Source: a virus
IMG/VR virus record: IMGVR_UViG_3300030012_002104
Span: 1 to 36,957 of that record
Reading direction: 5' to 3' (one strand)
Length of the DNA: 36,957 bases
The stretch's first letter is position 1. Every line of letters starts with the position of its first letter. The notes beneath the pieces were generated by a model that was given only the letters and a program-made list of their open reading frames with translations, did not search any database and was not told the origin of the DNA. Shown piece after piece: positions 1 to 6,147 of the stretch. The translations under genes and the position numbers were made by a program.

Positions 1-138
1 ACTTGGTATATGAGTCTTCACTGTTCAAGTGTCCACATCTAATAGTAGCTCCTGATGGGAATCTCACCTCTGCAGGTTTACCTACTATCTTTGCATATGG
101 ATAGAAGTCTCTTGCTCTTGATATCCAATCTGCTAAAT
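1..138. repeat. terminal redundancy, left copy
   Basis: The first 138 bases are the same as positions 36820-36957 except at one base (G at 59, A at 36878). The mismatch is the third position of a Phe codon of the large terminase gene (TTC versus TTT), so it is silent. Joining the copies restores one uninterrupted terminase reading frame. The simplest reading is overlap at the ends of an assembled circular or circularly permuted genome with about 36,819 unique bases, not a biological long terminal repeat. Confidence 0.95.
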
Positions 139-325
139 CATCTGCATTTCTTCTTATAACCAATCCTCTAAACTTGGGGTTAGATGTATAGTCTAATAAC
201 CATGCTAATCCAACCATAGTCTTGCCTCCACCTCTCGACCCACCAAAACATACTTCATGTAATCCATCTGACTGAAGAGCTAGTGTTTGTGCACCTTCGT
301 GAGCTTGGAAGAGGATATTACTCAT
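1..325 (-). CDS. terL: terminase large subunit, N-terminal part (gene cut by the window ends)
   Basis: This is the 5' part of the DNA-packaging ATPase/nuclease that pumps genome DNA into the prohead. Translation from ATG at 325-323 starts MSNILFQAHEGAQTLALQSD and reaches a clear Walker A loop, GGSRGGGKT, at residues 28-36. The frame runs off position 1 and continues at 36819 down to the stop at 35744, giving 466 residues in total. The start overlaps the stop of the upstream DUF5681 gene by 8 bases (ATGAGTAA), typical of a TerS-TerL pair. The break is an artefact of where the circle was opened. Confidence 0.93.
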   Translation of the reverse strand, partial: MSNILFQAHEGAQTLALQSDGLHEVCFGGSRGGGKTMVGLAWLLDYTSNPKFRGLVIRRNADDLADWISRARDFYPYAKIVGKPAEVRFPSGATIRCGHLNSEDSYTK

Positions 326-644
326 CCTTCTCCTTGGTAACATCTACCTTTTCAGGAAGGACTACATACCCTTTATTGACCTCTGCGTCTATAGTCAGCT
401 CTTGTGATTTGAGTGTTGGATAGGCTCTTGCTATCACCTCTTTAGCACATGCTACAGCTTGACTATGTTCCTCTTCTGAACCAAGTGTATTTGCTACCTC
501 TATCATCTTCTCCATGAGACCTTCCACCTTCGGATTCTCTCTAAATTGCTGTGCTATAGAAGAGCTACCCTTCGGTCTACCATTAGGATTACCTGACTTT
601 CCCTTCTTGAACTTACCCTTATCATCTCTTATATCATCACTCAT
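318..644 (-). CDS. DUF5681-type protein, probable terminase small subunit
   Basis: A 108-residue hydrophilic protein. Residues about 10-26 read GKFKKGKSGNPNGRPKGS, the signature of the DUF5681 family, often found directly upstream of phage large terminases. The rest looks helical and charged and has no recognised catalytic residues. Its stop overlaps the TerL start by 8 bases, and its own start overlaps the upstream gene by ATGA, so the three are probably translationally coupled. The position supports a role in recognising phage DNA for packaging. That role is inferred from context and family, and no helix-turn-helix was resolved by eye. Confidence 0.7.
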   Translation of the reverse strand: MSDDIRDDKGKFKKGKSGNPNGRPKGSSSIAQQFRENPKVEGLMEKMIEVANTLGSEEEHSQAVACAKEVIARAYPTLKSQELTIDAEVNKGYVVLPEKVDVTKEKDE

Positions 645-859
645 TTGATATTCTCTCGACTATAAGCTCTATTGATTACCTTCTTGACCTTATTAACATA
701 ATTCTTTCCTAGCTTCTCTTTAGAAAACTGTAACATCCCTGCTTTATATCCTTCGTCATAAGCTCTACCACATGAGTTGTTGATAAAGTTCCTAGCATAG
801 CTATTGCTCTTCAGGAATTTAAGTAATAGTCTGCAGTATAATTCTTTAATTCGGTTCAT
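641..859 (-). CDS. small basic hypothetical protein
   Basis: A 72-residue, lysine- and arginine-rich protein (many KVxK, YxR and NxxN patterns) with no recognised domain. It starts at ATG 859-857, overlaps the end of the upstream 98-residue gene by 14 bases, and shares an ATGA overlap with the DUF5681 gene. It is the second gene of the long leftward unit. The basic composition allows a nucleic-acid-binding role, but nothing in the sequence shows it. Confidence 0.6.
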   Translation of the reverse strand: MNRIKELYCRLLLKFLKSNSYARNFINNSCGRAYDEGYKAGMLQFSKEKLGKNYVNKVKKVINRAYSRENIK

Positions 860-1142
860 CTGTATCAGGGTCTATGTATCCAATTATTTTATGTTCACTC
901 TCTTGGTCATTATACTCATTGGTATAAGGATAACTATCCCAATCCATACTAGTCTCTGTTAAATCTGTATCCATCTGAGGGTCATAATCATCGTTTTTAG
1001 AAGCTTTTTTATCTTCGGCAGGTTCATGTATAGCAAAATGATTATATGCATCTAGATTTGATTTAATGCCTATCTTAAAAAATATATAAGAGACTGAGCA
1101 TCCAATGCTAATACCAAGAGAAAATATAAATATTTCTGTCAT
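846..1142 (-). CDS. small membrane-anchored acidic protein, first gene of the leftward unit
   Basis: 98 residues. Residues about 3-25 form one hydrophobic segment (IFIFSLGISIGCSVSYIFF) followed by Lys, and the rest is strongly acidic (many D and E). This suggests a single-pass inner-membrane protein with a cytoplasmic or periplasmic acidic tail. No lipobox is convincing, because the Cys sits mid-helix. It begins at ATG 1142-1140, directly beside the 250-base non-coding region, so it is probably the first gene of the ~33 kb leftward transcript. Function is unknown; a lysis or superinfection role is possible but unsupported. Confidence 0.6.
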   Translation of the reverse strand: MTEIFIFSLGISIGCSVSYIFFKIGIKSNLDAYNHFAIHEPAEDKKASKNDDYDPQMDTDLTETSMDWDSYPYTNEYNDQESEHKIIGYIDPDTDEPN

Positions 1143-1151
1143 AATAATAAT

Positions 1152-1172
1152 TTAACTTATAAATCAAGTTAA
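1152..1172. promoter_or_regulatory. perfect inverted repeat TTAACTT-7-AAGTTAA (possible operator)
   Basis: Arms TTAACTT (1152-1158) and AAGTTAA (1166-1172) are perfectly complementary around a 7-base centre, 10 bases upstream of the first leftward start codon. The low G+C makes a stable RNA hairpin unlikely, so a dimeric-protein operator or an AT-rich promoter element is more plausible. Function is inferred only from position. Confidence 0.4.
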
Positions 1173-1238
1173 TTTTCATGGAAAAATAATTCTTTTAATG
1201 ATATTTTTAGTTTAAAATACACAAAATTCCTGTTTTTG

Positions 1239-1260
1239 AACCTGTTTTTTCAGGTTTTTT
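1239..1260 (+). terminator. terminator-like hairpin upstream of the rightward unit
   Basis: AACCTG (1239-1244), a six-T loop and CAGGTT (1251-1256) run into more T residues, giving a 6-bp stem with a T tract on the + strand. It lies upstream of the TATAAT box, so it could block + strand transcription arriving from the terminase side or act as a leader attenuator. In the - orientation no T tract follows, so leftward transcription should pass. Confidence 0.45.
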
Positions 1261-1352
1261 AAAAAAAATTTCATGTCGTAAAATGATAATTAATTTAAAA
1301 TAATTGTAAAAAAAACTAACTACTTATGCAAAAAAATCCTTAAATTATCTAT

Positions 1353-1358
1353 TATAAT
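1353..1358 (+). promoter_or_regulatory. candidate -10 box (TATAAT) of the rightward unit
   Basis: An exact TATAAT lies 35 bases before the ardC-like start codon, placing transcription start near 1365. No good -35 hexamer is visible at the usual distance. The surrounding ATTATAAT is palindromic, so it could also read leftwards. Confidence 0.4.
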
Positions 1359-1372
1359 TTTATTTATTATTT

Positions 1373-1383
1373 AATTAACGAAA
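1373..1383 (+). promoter_or_regulatory. AATTAACGAAA leader motif, copy 1
   Basis: The 11-mer AATTAACGAAA sits 9 bases before the ardC-like ATG at 1393 and runs directly into the AAAGGA ribosome-binding site. Identical copies precede the genes starting at 2473 (+) and 11158 (-). Role unknown. Confidence 0.4.
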
Positions 1384-1392
1384 GGAAAACAC

Positions 1393-2373
1393 ATGAAAAA
1401 ATATAATAAAAAATTCACTCCCAAAACTACTAATCAAATTGCTACAGAAGTTACCGAGAAGATTCTTGACTGTCTCAAAGAAGGTACTATCCCATGGAAA
1501 TCAGGAATTATCGGAGAGGGTGCGTCTATGGTTTCTTATGATGACAAACAGTACCGTGGCGTTAACCAATGGATTCTTCTCGCTACAATGATTAAAAATA
1601 AATTCAAATCTAACAAGTGGATTACCTTCAACAGATGTCGTAAGGAAGGTGGTCATGTTCTTAAAGGTCAGAAGAGTACCTCGGTAGTCTATTGGAATTT
1701 TACTTACAAAGCAGACCCTGAGTGTACCCAATGCAACAGAAAAACTACTAAACTAAAAGTGTGTGACTGTCAGGTCTGTATTCCCTTCTTAAAAACATTT
1801 GCACTGTTCAACATGGAGCAAACTTCTCTGTTCGATGAGTCTCTACACGTACCAAAACCTCAAGAGGTAGAGGATGTCGATGTCAATGTCGGTATGGCTC
1901 ATCAGCTTGTGTCAGATTGGGACTCTGTTGTTCCTATCAAGTACGGTCACAATAACTTTGCTTCTCCTTACTATGCTCCTATAGGTGATTATATTAATAT
2001 TCCCTTCGGTGATGGTGTTGCTTGGGTTAACGAGGAAGTGCAACACAAAACTACTTTTCACGAGATGATTCACTCTACAGGTCATAAGTCTCGTCTAGAT
2101 AGATTTGACGAAGCTGTTATGGACGGTATCGATGCAGGTAAGCTTCACTCAAGAGGTGAGTATTCTGCAGAGGAGCTTGTTGCAGAGATGGGTTCTCAGA
2201 TGCTTGCAGACCTGTGTAACTTTCAGCAGGAGCACATTGACGATACTTCTGCTTACATTGCTTCATGGATTAAGTGTTTAGAAGAGAATCCTAAATGGGT
2301 CATATGGGCATCAGGAAGAGCTGTTAAAGCTGTCGACATGATTCTAGATAACTCAGAGAAGGGGGTAAAATAA
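1393..2373 (+). CDS. ArdC-like anti-restriction protein: ssDNA-binding domain plus zincin-like metallopeptidase
   Basis: 326 residues. Residues about 10-105 match the ArdC-type ssDNA-binding domain (DUF1738): EGTIPWKSG near 30, YRGVNQW near 54-60, and WITFNRCRKEGGHVLKGQKS near 76-95. Residues about 160-320 match its zincin-like peptidase domain: HEMIH at 223-227 (HExxH), GHKSRLDR just after, and a downstream YSAEELVAEMG helix that likely gives the third ligand. ArdC proteins of plasmids and phages protect incoming DNA from restriction. An unusual Cys cluster (C111, C114, C124, C126, C129) is inserted between the domains and may bind zinc. The ribosome-binding site is AAAGGA, 8 bases before ATG. 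As the first rightward gene it is probably expressed early. Confidence 0.88.
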   Translation: MKKYNKKFTPKTTNQIATEVTEKILDCLKEGTIPWKSGIIGEGASMVSYDDKQYRGVNQWILLATMIKNKFKSNKWITFNRCRKEGGHVLKGQKSTSVVYWNFTYKADPECTQCNRKTTKLKVCDCQVCIPFLKTFALFNMEQTSLFDESLHVPKPQEVEDVDVNVGMAHQLVSDWDSVVPIKYGHNNFASPYYAPIGDYINIPFGDGVAWVNEEVQHKTTFHEMIHSTGHKSRLDRFDEAVMDGIDAGKLHSRGEYSAEELVAEMGSQMLADLCNFQQEHIDDTSAYIASWIKCLEENPKWVIWASGRAVKAVDMILDNSEKGVK

Positions 2374-2377
2374 AAGT

Positions 2378-2390
2378 CCCCCTATGGGGG
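2378..2390 (+). other. competing hairpin CCCCC-TAT-GGGGG in front of the ribozyme
   Basis: CCCCC (2378-2382) and GGGGG (2386-2390) can form a 5-bp hairpin with a 3-base loop. The same GGGGG is the 5' strand of ribozyme stem III, so the two folds exclude each other. A third G run, GGGGG at 2361-2365 in the last codons of the ardC-like gene, can pair with CCCCC 2378-2382 (6 bp including A2360-T2383) and would free the ribozyme strand. Confidence 0.5.
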
Positions 2391-2436
2391 TCGTATGGCG
2401 TTGGTAGCCATGCCTGATGAGATACTCGAAACCCTC
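2386..2436 (+). ncRNA. type III hammerhead ribozyme
   Basis: All conserved hammerhead core bases are present in order. Stem III 5' strand GGGGG (2386-2390) is followed by U2391 and cleavage-site C2392 (GUC). Stem I is GTATGGC (2393-2399) paired with GCCATGC (2407-2413), 7 bp with one G-U and a 7-base loop. The core CTGATGA is at 2414-2420, stem II at 2421-2427 (2 bp: G-C and A-T, loop TAC), GAAA at 2428-2431, and stem III 3' strand CCCTC at 2432-2436. It is open at stem III (type III). Predicted cleavage follows C2392. It sits in the RNA between the ardC-like gene and the next gene. The weak point is the very short stem II. Confidence 0.8.
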
Positions 2437-2441
2437 TTCAG

Positions 2442-2452
2442 AATTAACGAAA
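2442..2452 (+). promoter_or_regulatory. AATTAACGAAA leader motif, copy 2
   Basis: An exact copy of the 11-mer found at 1373-1383 and, on the - strand, at 11171-11181. Here it lies between the ribozyme and the AAGGAAA ribosome-binding site of the gene starting at 2473. Confidence 0.4.
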
Positions 2453-2472
2453 ACACAATAAGGAAAAAAAAC

Positions 2473-4827
2473 ATGAATATCGAAAAGAAAACTCAAATAA
2501 TCAAAGAAGCTTGTAAAGGTACTATCTCTAGAATAAACTTCACTAATCCTGTAGGACTATTGCCTTCAAACATTAGTGGGACTGTAGCTTTCTCTCATTC
2601 AGGTCAGCCTGCTGTCGGTAGATTTTGTTTTAGTAACAAAAAACACGAGACAACTGTAAAGGGTAAAAATTGGGACTTAAGCTCTGAGCACAAAGTTACA
2701 GCTTACATGATAGACCACTATACAGGTTTTGAGATGTATCAGTTCGGTGACAAGATGGATAAAATCATTAGAGATTCTATTCTTGAGCCACAGTCACATT
2801 GGGGCAATCAAGATATGAAGTCAGCTCTATGGTCATATAAGTTTGACGGTACTGATGCTAACGGTGATACAAGATACAAAAAAGTTCATTATCACAATAT
2901 GGATGATGTTCTATTAGATTGGGATATACCGTTGTTAACTGCATCTTTCGAGGAAAAGCAAGAGATTTTAGCACAGATGGTTCAGGACGATGACGGTAGA
3001 GGTAAACATTATCGTGTGAAATGTACTCGTAAATTTGTCGATGATAATTATTCTGCTCTAGTCTCTGACAAGCACGGTACTAAGATTACAGAAGACAGAC
3101 CTCTTACAGTTACTGTACCAATGCGTAACATAAAAATCTATGACTCTGTTATAAACGATGATGTTGTATGTACTTTTATAGAATGCAAACAGGTTATAAA
3201 AGCTAAAGAATCTAACAAAAGGTGGTCTTATGATTATTTTAATATAGCAGAAGACAGACCTCTTGTTAAAAAGTTGTTTATGCAATTCAAGCAGACTTTT
3301 CATCAGGAGTGCTGTATCGAGCAGGAAAGACTATATAAGCTTGCCTACGATAGAAGAGTTGAGATTCTTAAGACAGGTGCTATTCAGGAGCTAGTTTCTT
3401 ACTTTAACGAGTGCATCCTAGAGCACAGAGGTTTAGGCTTTGATTTGTCTCTTGATAACTCTCTTACTAAAGATAATAAGTTTACCTGTGAGTATACTAA
3501 AAAAGCTACTAGTGATTATGAAGAAGATAAAGACATCTCAATCGTCAGAAAATTAGGTGACAGATTTACAACAGAAAATTGTATCTCTGATTTAAAATTC
3601 TCTGAAGGTGCAGGATGTATCACGTCAGCTAATGGTTACTACTATAGCTCTATGTCTAATGAATCTTACGCTGAAGGTTATAATCCTAAGACTATTACTG
3701 CTGATGATATTGCTAATGCTTGGGTTAACCAAGAGTCTACTTCTACGAAGTTTAAAGTAGGACTTAGAATACAAACAGAAGAGTGTAGAGGTGGATATTA
3801 TAGAAAAGGTATCCATGTAGAAGTTGGTACATGCCTTTCTACAATAGGTTGGTGTGACTCAGCTACTGACAAAGCTATAAGCAAGAAGGGTTATGGTTTC
3901 TTCTACAAAGGTACTAGCACAAAAACTAACAGAAGTTACGATGAGCAAGGTAGATTAGCTTCTAACATTAAGACTGTTAAGAAACATATTAACGAATCTA
4001 TTGAGAGAGCTTTTAATAGTTATAATTATAGTGTCGAACGAGTTATAAGCAAGCTTGACGCTGAGAAAGCTAGACTATCTGAGGAAACTAAGAGACAGAT
4101 TAAATACAATCAGGAAGGGTCTCATTTACAAAGTCTTCTTGATAAATCTAACTGTGGTATTGTTGTAGAGAAAGACGGTGATAATTATTCTGTTAATTCA
4201 AACCAAGTAGTTCTTTACATCAGTCCTGACTTTGATGGGTTTCAAGAAGCTACAGACTACATAACTGAAGAAGATGGTTTTTATAGAGTTAAAGTTAGTC
4301 TTACATATTCAGAAGATGATGGTTATTTGCTTAATAACAAGCTTGATATTACTGCTGAAGACACAGAAGTAAACGAATATGGATATCCTATACATACTAT
4401 GGTTGTTTGTGATGCTGAGTCTCTAGCGTTTGCAATCAAGAAGTGTATCGAAGCTCGTAATAAGGTTAAAAAGGCTTTCAAAGCCTATAAAGACCTTAAT
4501 GACCAAAACTGTGAACTTAACCCTATAAAAAAGCCTGCTACAGATAAGGTGATAGTGGATGAAGCTCCTGAATGTGATGCATGCGAAGACTCTAAAGAGG
4601 ATTTATACGGAGACGATTGTTATGCTTGTGCTACTCAGAGACATGGATGTGAGCACGATGATTACAATGAGAAACCTAGTAAATCAGGTGGTATGTCTGA
4701 CTATGCTTTAGAGCAAGAGCAGGATGTAGATGCTTGTTATGATTGTGGTGGTGATGGAAACAAGCCACAACCTGAAGGCTATACGCTTCAATGTGGTACG
4801 TGTAAGGGCGATGGTTACGCTTGCTAA
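2473..4827 (+). CDS. large unrecognised early protein with C-terminal zinc-finger-like tail
   Basis: 784 residues with no family I recognise over most of the length. The last ~90 residues are Cys-rich: CDAC and CYAC pairs, then CYDCGGDG and CGTCKGDGYAC, a CxxCxGxG repeat like the DnaJ zinc-binding domain. A charged, probably helical or coiled segment lies about 160-260 residues before the C-terminus. An upstream in-frame ATG (2395) would add 26 residues, but it lies inside ribozyme stem I and has no ribosome-binding site, whereas ATG 2473 follows AAGGAAA. It is co-directional with the ardC-like gene and ends just before a strong terminator. A counter-defence or host-takeover role is a guess from position. 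Confidence 0.8.
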   Translation: MNIEKKTQIIKEACKGTISRINFTNPVGLLPSNISGTVAFSHSGQPAVGRFCFSNKKHETTVKGKNWDLSSEHKVTAYMIDHYTGFEMYQFGDKMDKIIRDSILEPQSHWGNQDMKSALWSYKFDGTDANGDTRYKKVHYHNMDDVLLDWDIPLLTASFEEKQEILAQMVQDDDGRGKHYRVKCTRKFVDDNYSALVSDKHGTKITEDRPLTVTVPMRNIKIYDSVINDDVVCTFIECKQVIKAKESNKRWSYDYFNIAEDRPLVKKLFMQFKQTFHQECCIEQERLYKLAYDRRVEILKTGAIQELVSYFNECILEHRGLGFDLSLDNSLTKDNKFTCEYTKKATSDYEEDKDISIVRKLGDRFTTENCISDLKFSEGAGCITSANGYYYSSMSNESYAEGYNPKTITADDIANAWVNQESTSTKFKVGLRIQTEECRGGYYRKGIHVEVGTCLSTIGWCDSATDKAISKKGYGFFYKGTSTKTNRSYDEQGRLASNIKTVKKHINESIERAFNSYNYSVERVISKLDAEKARLSEETKRQIKYNQEGSHLQSLLDKSNCGIVVEKDGDNYSVNSNQVVLYISPDFDGFQEATDYITEEDGFYRVKVSLTYSEDDGYLLNNKLDITAEDTEVNEYGYPIHTMVVCDAESLAFAIKKCIEARNKVKKAFKAYKDLNDQNCELNPIKKPATDKVIVDEAPECDACEDSKEDLYGDDCYACATQRHGCEHDDYNEKPSKSGGMSDYALEQEQDVDACYDCGGDGNKPQPEGYTLQCGTCKGDGYAC

Positions 4828-4851
4828 TACTAAACCTTAGGTAAATAAAGA

Positions 4852-4887
4852 AACCCTCTTAAATTAGCGTTTAAGGGGGTTTTTTTT
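4852..4887. terminator. strong, probably bidirectional terminator between the convergent units
   Basis: AACCCTCTTAAA (4852-4863) pairs with TTTAAGGGGGTT (4870-4881), 12 bp with one G-T and a 6-base loop (TTAGCG), followed by T4880-4887. It ends the rightward unit 25 bases after its last stop codon. Its T tract overlaps the stop of the last leftward gene (4886). In the - direction the stem is followed by TTTCTTTATTT, so it can plausibly stop leftward transcripts too. Confidence 0.85.
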
Positions 4888-5077
4888 ATCTGTGAGTTAG
4901 GTTACCAAGTATGTACTGATATATCCACCAACATCTACCGTTATCTGAGTAATCTAGTGCTACTTGTTTAGCTAGCTTGTAAGGGTCTTTTATATGTCTA
5001 TACTCTTCTCTTACTCTTGGTAAGTGTTTTACATTCCTATCACTAAACTTTGGTATCTTATAATATTTATATCCCAT
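4886..5077 (-). CDS. small hypothetical protein, last gene of the leftward unit
   Basis: 63 residues rich in Tyr, Lys and Arg, with no recognised family. Its start (ATG 5077) overlaps the end of the upstream nuclease-like gene by 11 bases, and its TAA stop is embedded in the shared terminator. The mix of aromatic and basic residues (EEYRHIKDPYKLAKQV and CWWIYQYILG) suggests a compact folded protein, not a translation artefact. Function unknown. Confidence 0.6.
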   Translation of the reverse strand: MGYKYYKIPKFSDRNVKHLPRVREEYRHIKDPYKLAKQVALDYSDNGRCWWIYQYILGNLTHR

Positions 5078-5492
5078 CTAATCTTTCTAATGCTTTTATT
5101 AGTGTGTATTCTTTGAAGTGTTCTTTGCTTAAGTTAATCTTGTATGAGTTAACTATATCCACCACAGGCACAAAAGCTACCTTCAAATATTCAGGCGATA
5201 CAAATGCATACATATCGATTTCAGTATCTTTGTATCTATGGTCTATACTTTTTTTACTTTTATAGTTCATAGACCTACGCCTGAGCTGAAACGTTAAGCT
5301 TGGGTTCTTTTTTGATTTATCTTTATACATTGATGTCTTAACCTGAATCTTATATAACTTATTATTATATTCTATAAGTACATCAAACTTTCGTTGTCCA
5401 CCTATCTTGTACGCATCAAATCCCTGCATCAAACAAACAAAACAAGTAAAGTGCTCACCTGCGTGTCCAATCTTAAGACTGTTTTTTTGCAC
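5067..5492 (-). CDS. PD-(D/E)XK nuclease-like protein
   Basis: 141 residues starting at GTG 5492. The N-terminal half shows the order of the PD-(D/E)XK fold: E13 in GHAGEHF, D37 in RKFDVLI and Q50-x-K52 in YKIQVKTS. This resembles the small group-I-intron-endonuclease-like or PDDEXK_5 branch, which often carries Q in place of E before the lysine. Such phage proteins cut or resolve DNA, and a Holliday-junction or branched-DNA role would fit the recombination genes nearby. It overlaps the upstream gene by 20 bases and the downstream one by 11. The fold is confident from the motif, the substrate is not. Confidence 0.65.
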   Translation of the reverse strand: MQKNSLKIGHAGEHFTCFVCLMQGFDAYKIGGQRKFDVLIEYNNKLYKIQVKTSMYKDKSKKNPSLTFQLRRRSMNYKSKKSIDHRYKDTEIDMYAFVSPEYLKVAFVPVVDIVNSYKINLSKEHFKEYTLIKALERLDGI

Positions 5493-5685
5493 TTATAACT
5501 TTCTTTGCAGTTTCATAACTTACTATAAATTTATCTACAATTAATAATATTTTATTATCATAGTTTATGTTAGCATGTTGCAGTGCGTCAAAGTAAGCTC
5601 TTATCTCTGCATCCCTGATTGCAGTGTCGATGTTATTTATAAGCCTTATTGGGTCAACGTATTTAGCTTTCATTTGCATCTTCAA
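5473..5685 (-). CDS. small hypothetical protein
   Basis: 70 residues starting at ATG 5685 (MKMQMKAKYV), with 22 bases of overlap with the end of the NinG-like gene and 20 bases with the nuclease-like gene downstream. It is mostly helical in appearance, with several Asp/Ile/Ala repeats and a basic end (KKVISAKKQS). No domain is recognised. The tight overlaps on both sides support it as a real gene of the recombination block. Confidence 0.55.
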   Translation of the reverse strand: MKMQMKAKYVDPIRLINNIDTAIRDAEIRAYFDALQHANINYDNKILLIVDKFIVSYETAKKVISAKKQS

Positions 5686-6046
5686 GTTCCTTTAGTTTTT
5701 TTTTATAAACCTCTATGAGTTCTTCAATCTCATAATCGTAATACTTTCTAGGTCTTTTAAATGTAGAATACAGCTCATCAAAAACTTCCTGACCGTGTTT
5801 CTTGATAAACCATTGAGTATATGGAACAAAGTCCATGGTGTGTTTAAAGTTACAGGGATAACATTGTTGGTTGCAATTAAGCTCATCCCAACGTGTAGCG
5901 TAGTGTCGTCTAGAGAATAAATGCCCATTGTTCGCTTGGTCAGGCGAACCACATATCACGCAATACTTATCTCTAGCTCTTATATATTTAGAAAAAATAG
6001 CGTCTAATTTTTTTATAAGAGTTTTTCTAGAAGGCTTTCTAGGCAT
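5663..6046 (-). CDS. NinG/Rap-like HNH-type recombination protein
   Basis: 127 residues. A Cys4-type HNH-like arrangement is clear: C29-x2-C32 (YCVICG), H42 in NNGHLFSRRHYATRW, then DELN and C62-x2-C65 (CYPCN). The order YCVxCG...GHxFSRRHxAxRWDELNCxxQCxxCN is the signature of the lambda NinG (Rap) family, which binds or cleaves branched recombination intermediates. The usual long N-terminal extension is short here, and the C-terminal 40 residues are charged and probably coiled. The ribosome-binding site is AGGAGA just upstream. The gene is preceded by a long inverted repeat (6062-6147). Confidence 0.8.
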   Translation of the reverse strand: MPRKPSRKTLIKKLDAIFSKYIRARDKYCVICGSPDQANNGHLFSRRHYATRWDELNCNQQCYPCNFKHTMDFVPYTQWFIKKHGQEVFDELYSTFKRPRKYYDYEIEELIEVYKKKLKELEDANES

Positions 6047-6061
6047 TCTATCTCCTATTTA

Positions 6062-6147
6062 AAATGAGAAGGAAGCAAGTCCGACTATACTATCAAAAAA
6101 CTTACGAGGTTATTTTTTAGTACCTTGCTTCCCTATCTTTCTCATTT
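6062..6147. repeat. long interrupted inverted repeat upstream of the NinG-like gene
   Basis: AAATGAG (6062-6068) pairs with CTCATTT (6141-6147), and GGAAGCAAG (6071-6079) with CTTGCTTCC (6124-6132), 16 bp in all around a 44-base centre with an asymmetric internal loop. The left arm is in the leader of the NinG-like gene, and the right arm is in the end of a small reading frame. In the - strand RNA it could fold just before the ribosome-binding site, but no T tract follows, so it is not a usual terminator. Confidence 0.5.

Larger units (their letters stand above)
1143..1392. promoter_or_regulatory. divergent promoter/control region
   Basis: A 250-base, extremely AT-rich stretch without a plausible gene lies between the first leftward gene (start 1142) and the first rightward gene (start 1393). 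It holds an inverted repeat (1152-1172), a terminator-like hairpin (1239-1260), a TATAAT box (1353-1358), the motif ACAAAATTCCT (1221-1231, repeated at 11206-11216) and the motif AATTAACGAAA (1373-1383). Because the two units diverge here, both promoters should lie within it. It is also a candidate for a replication origin, though no iterons were seen. Confidence 0.7.
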
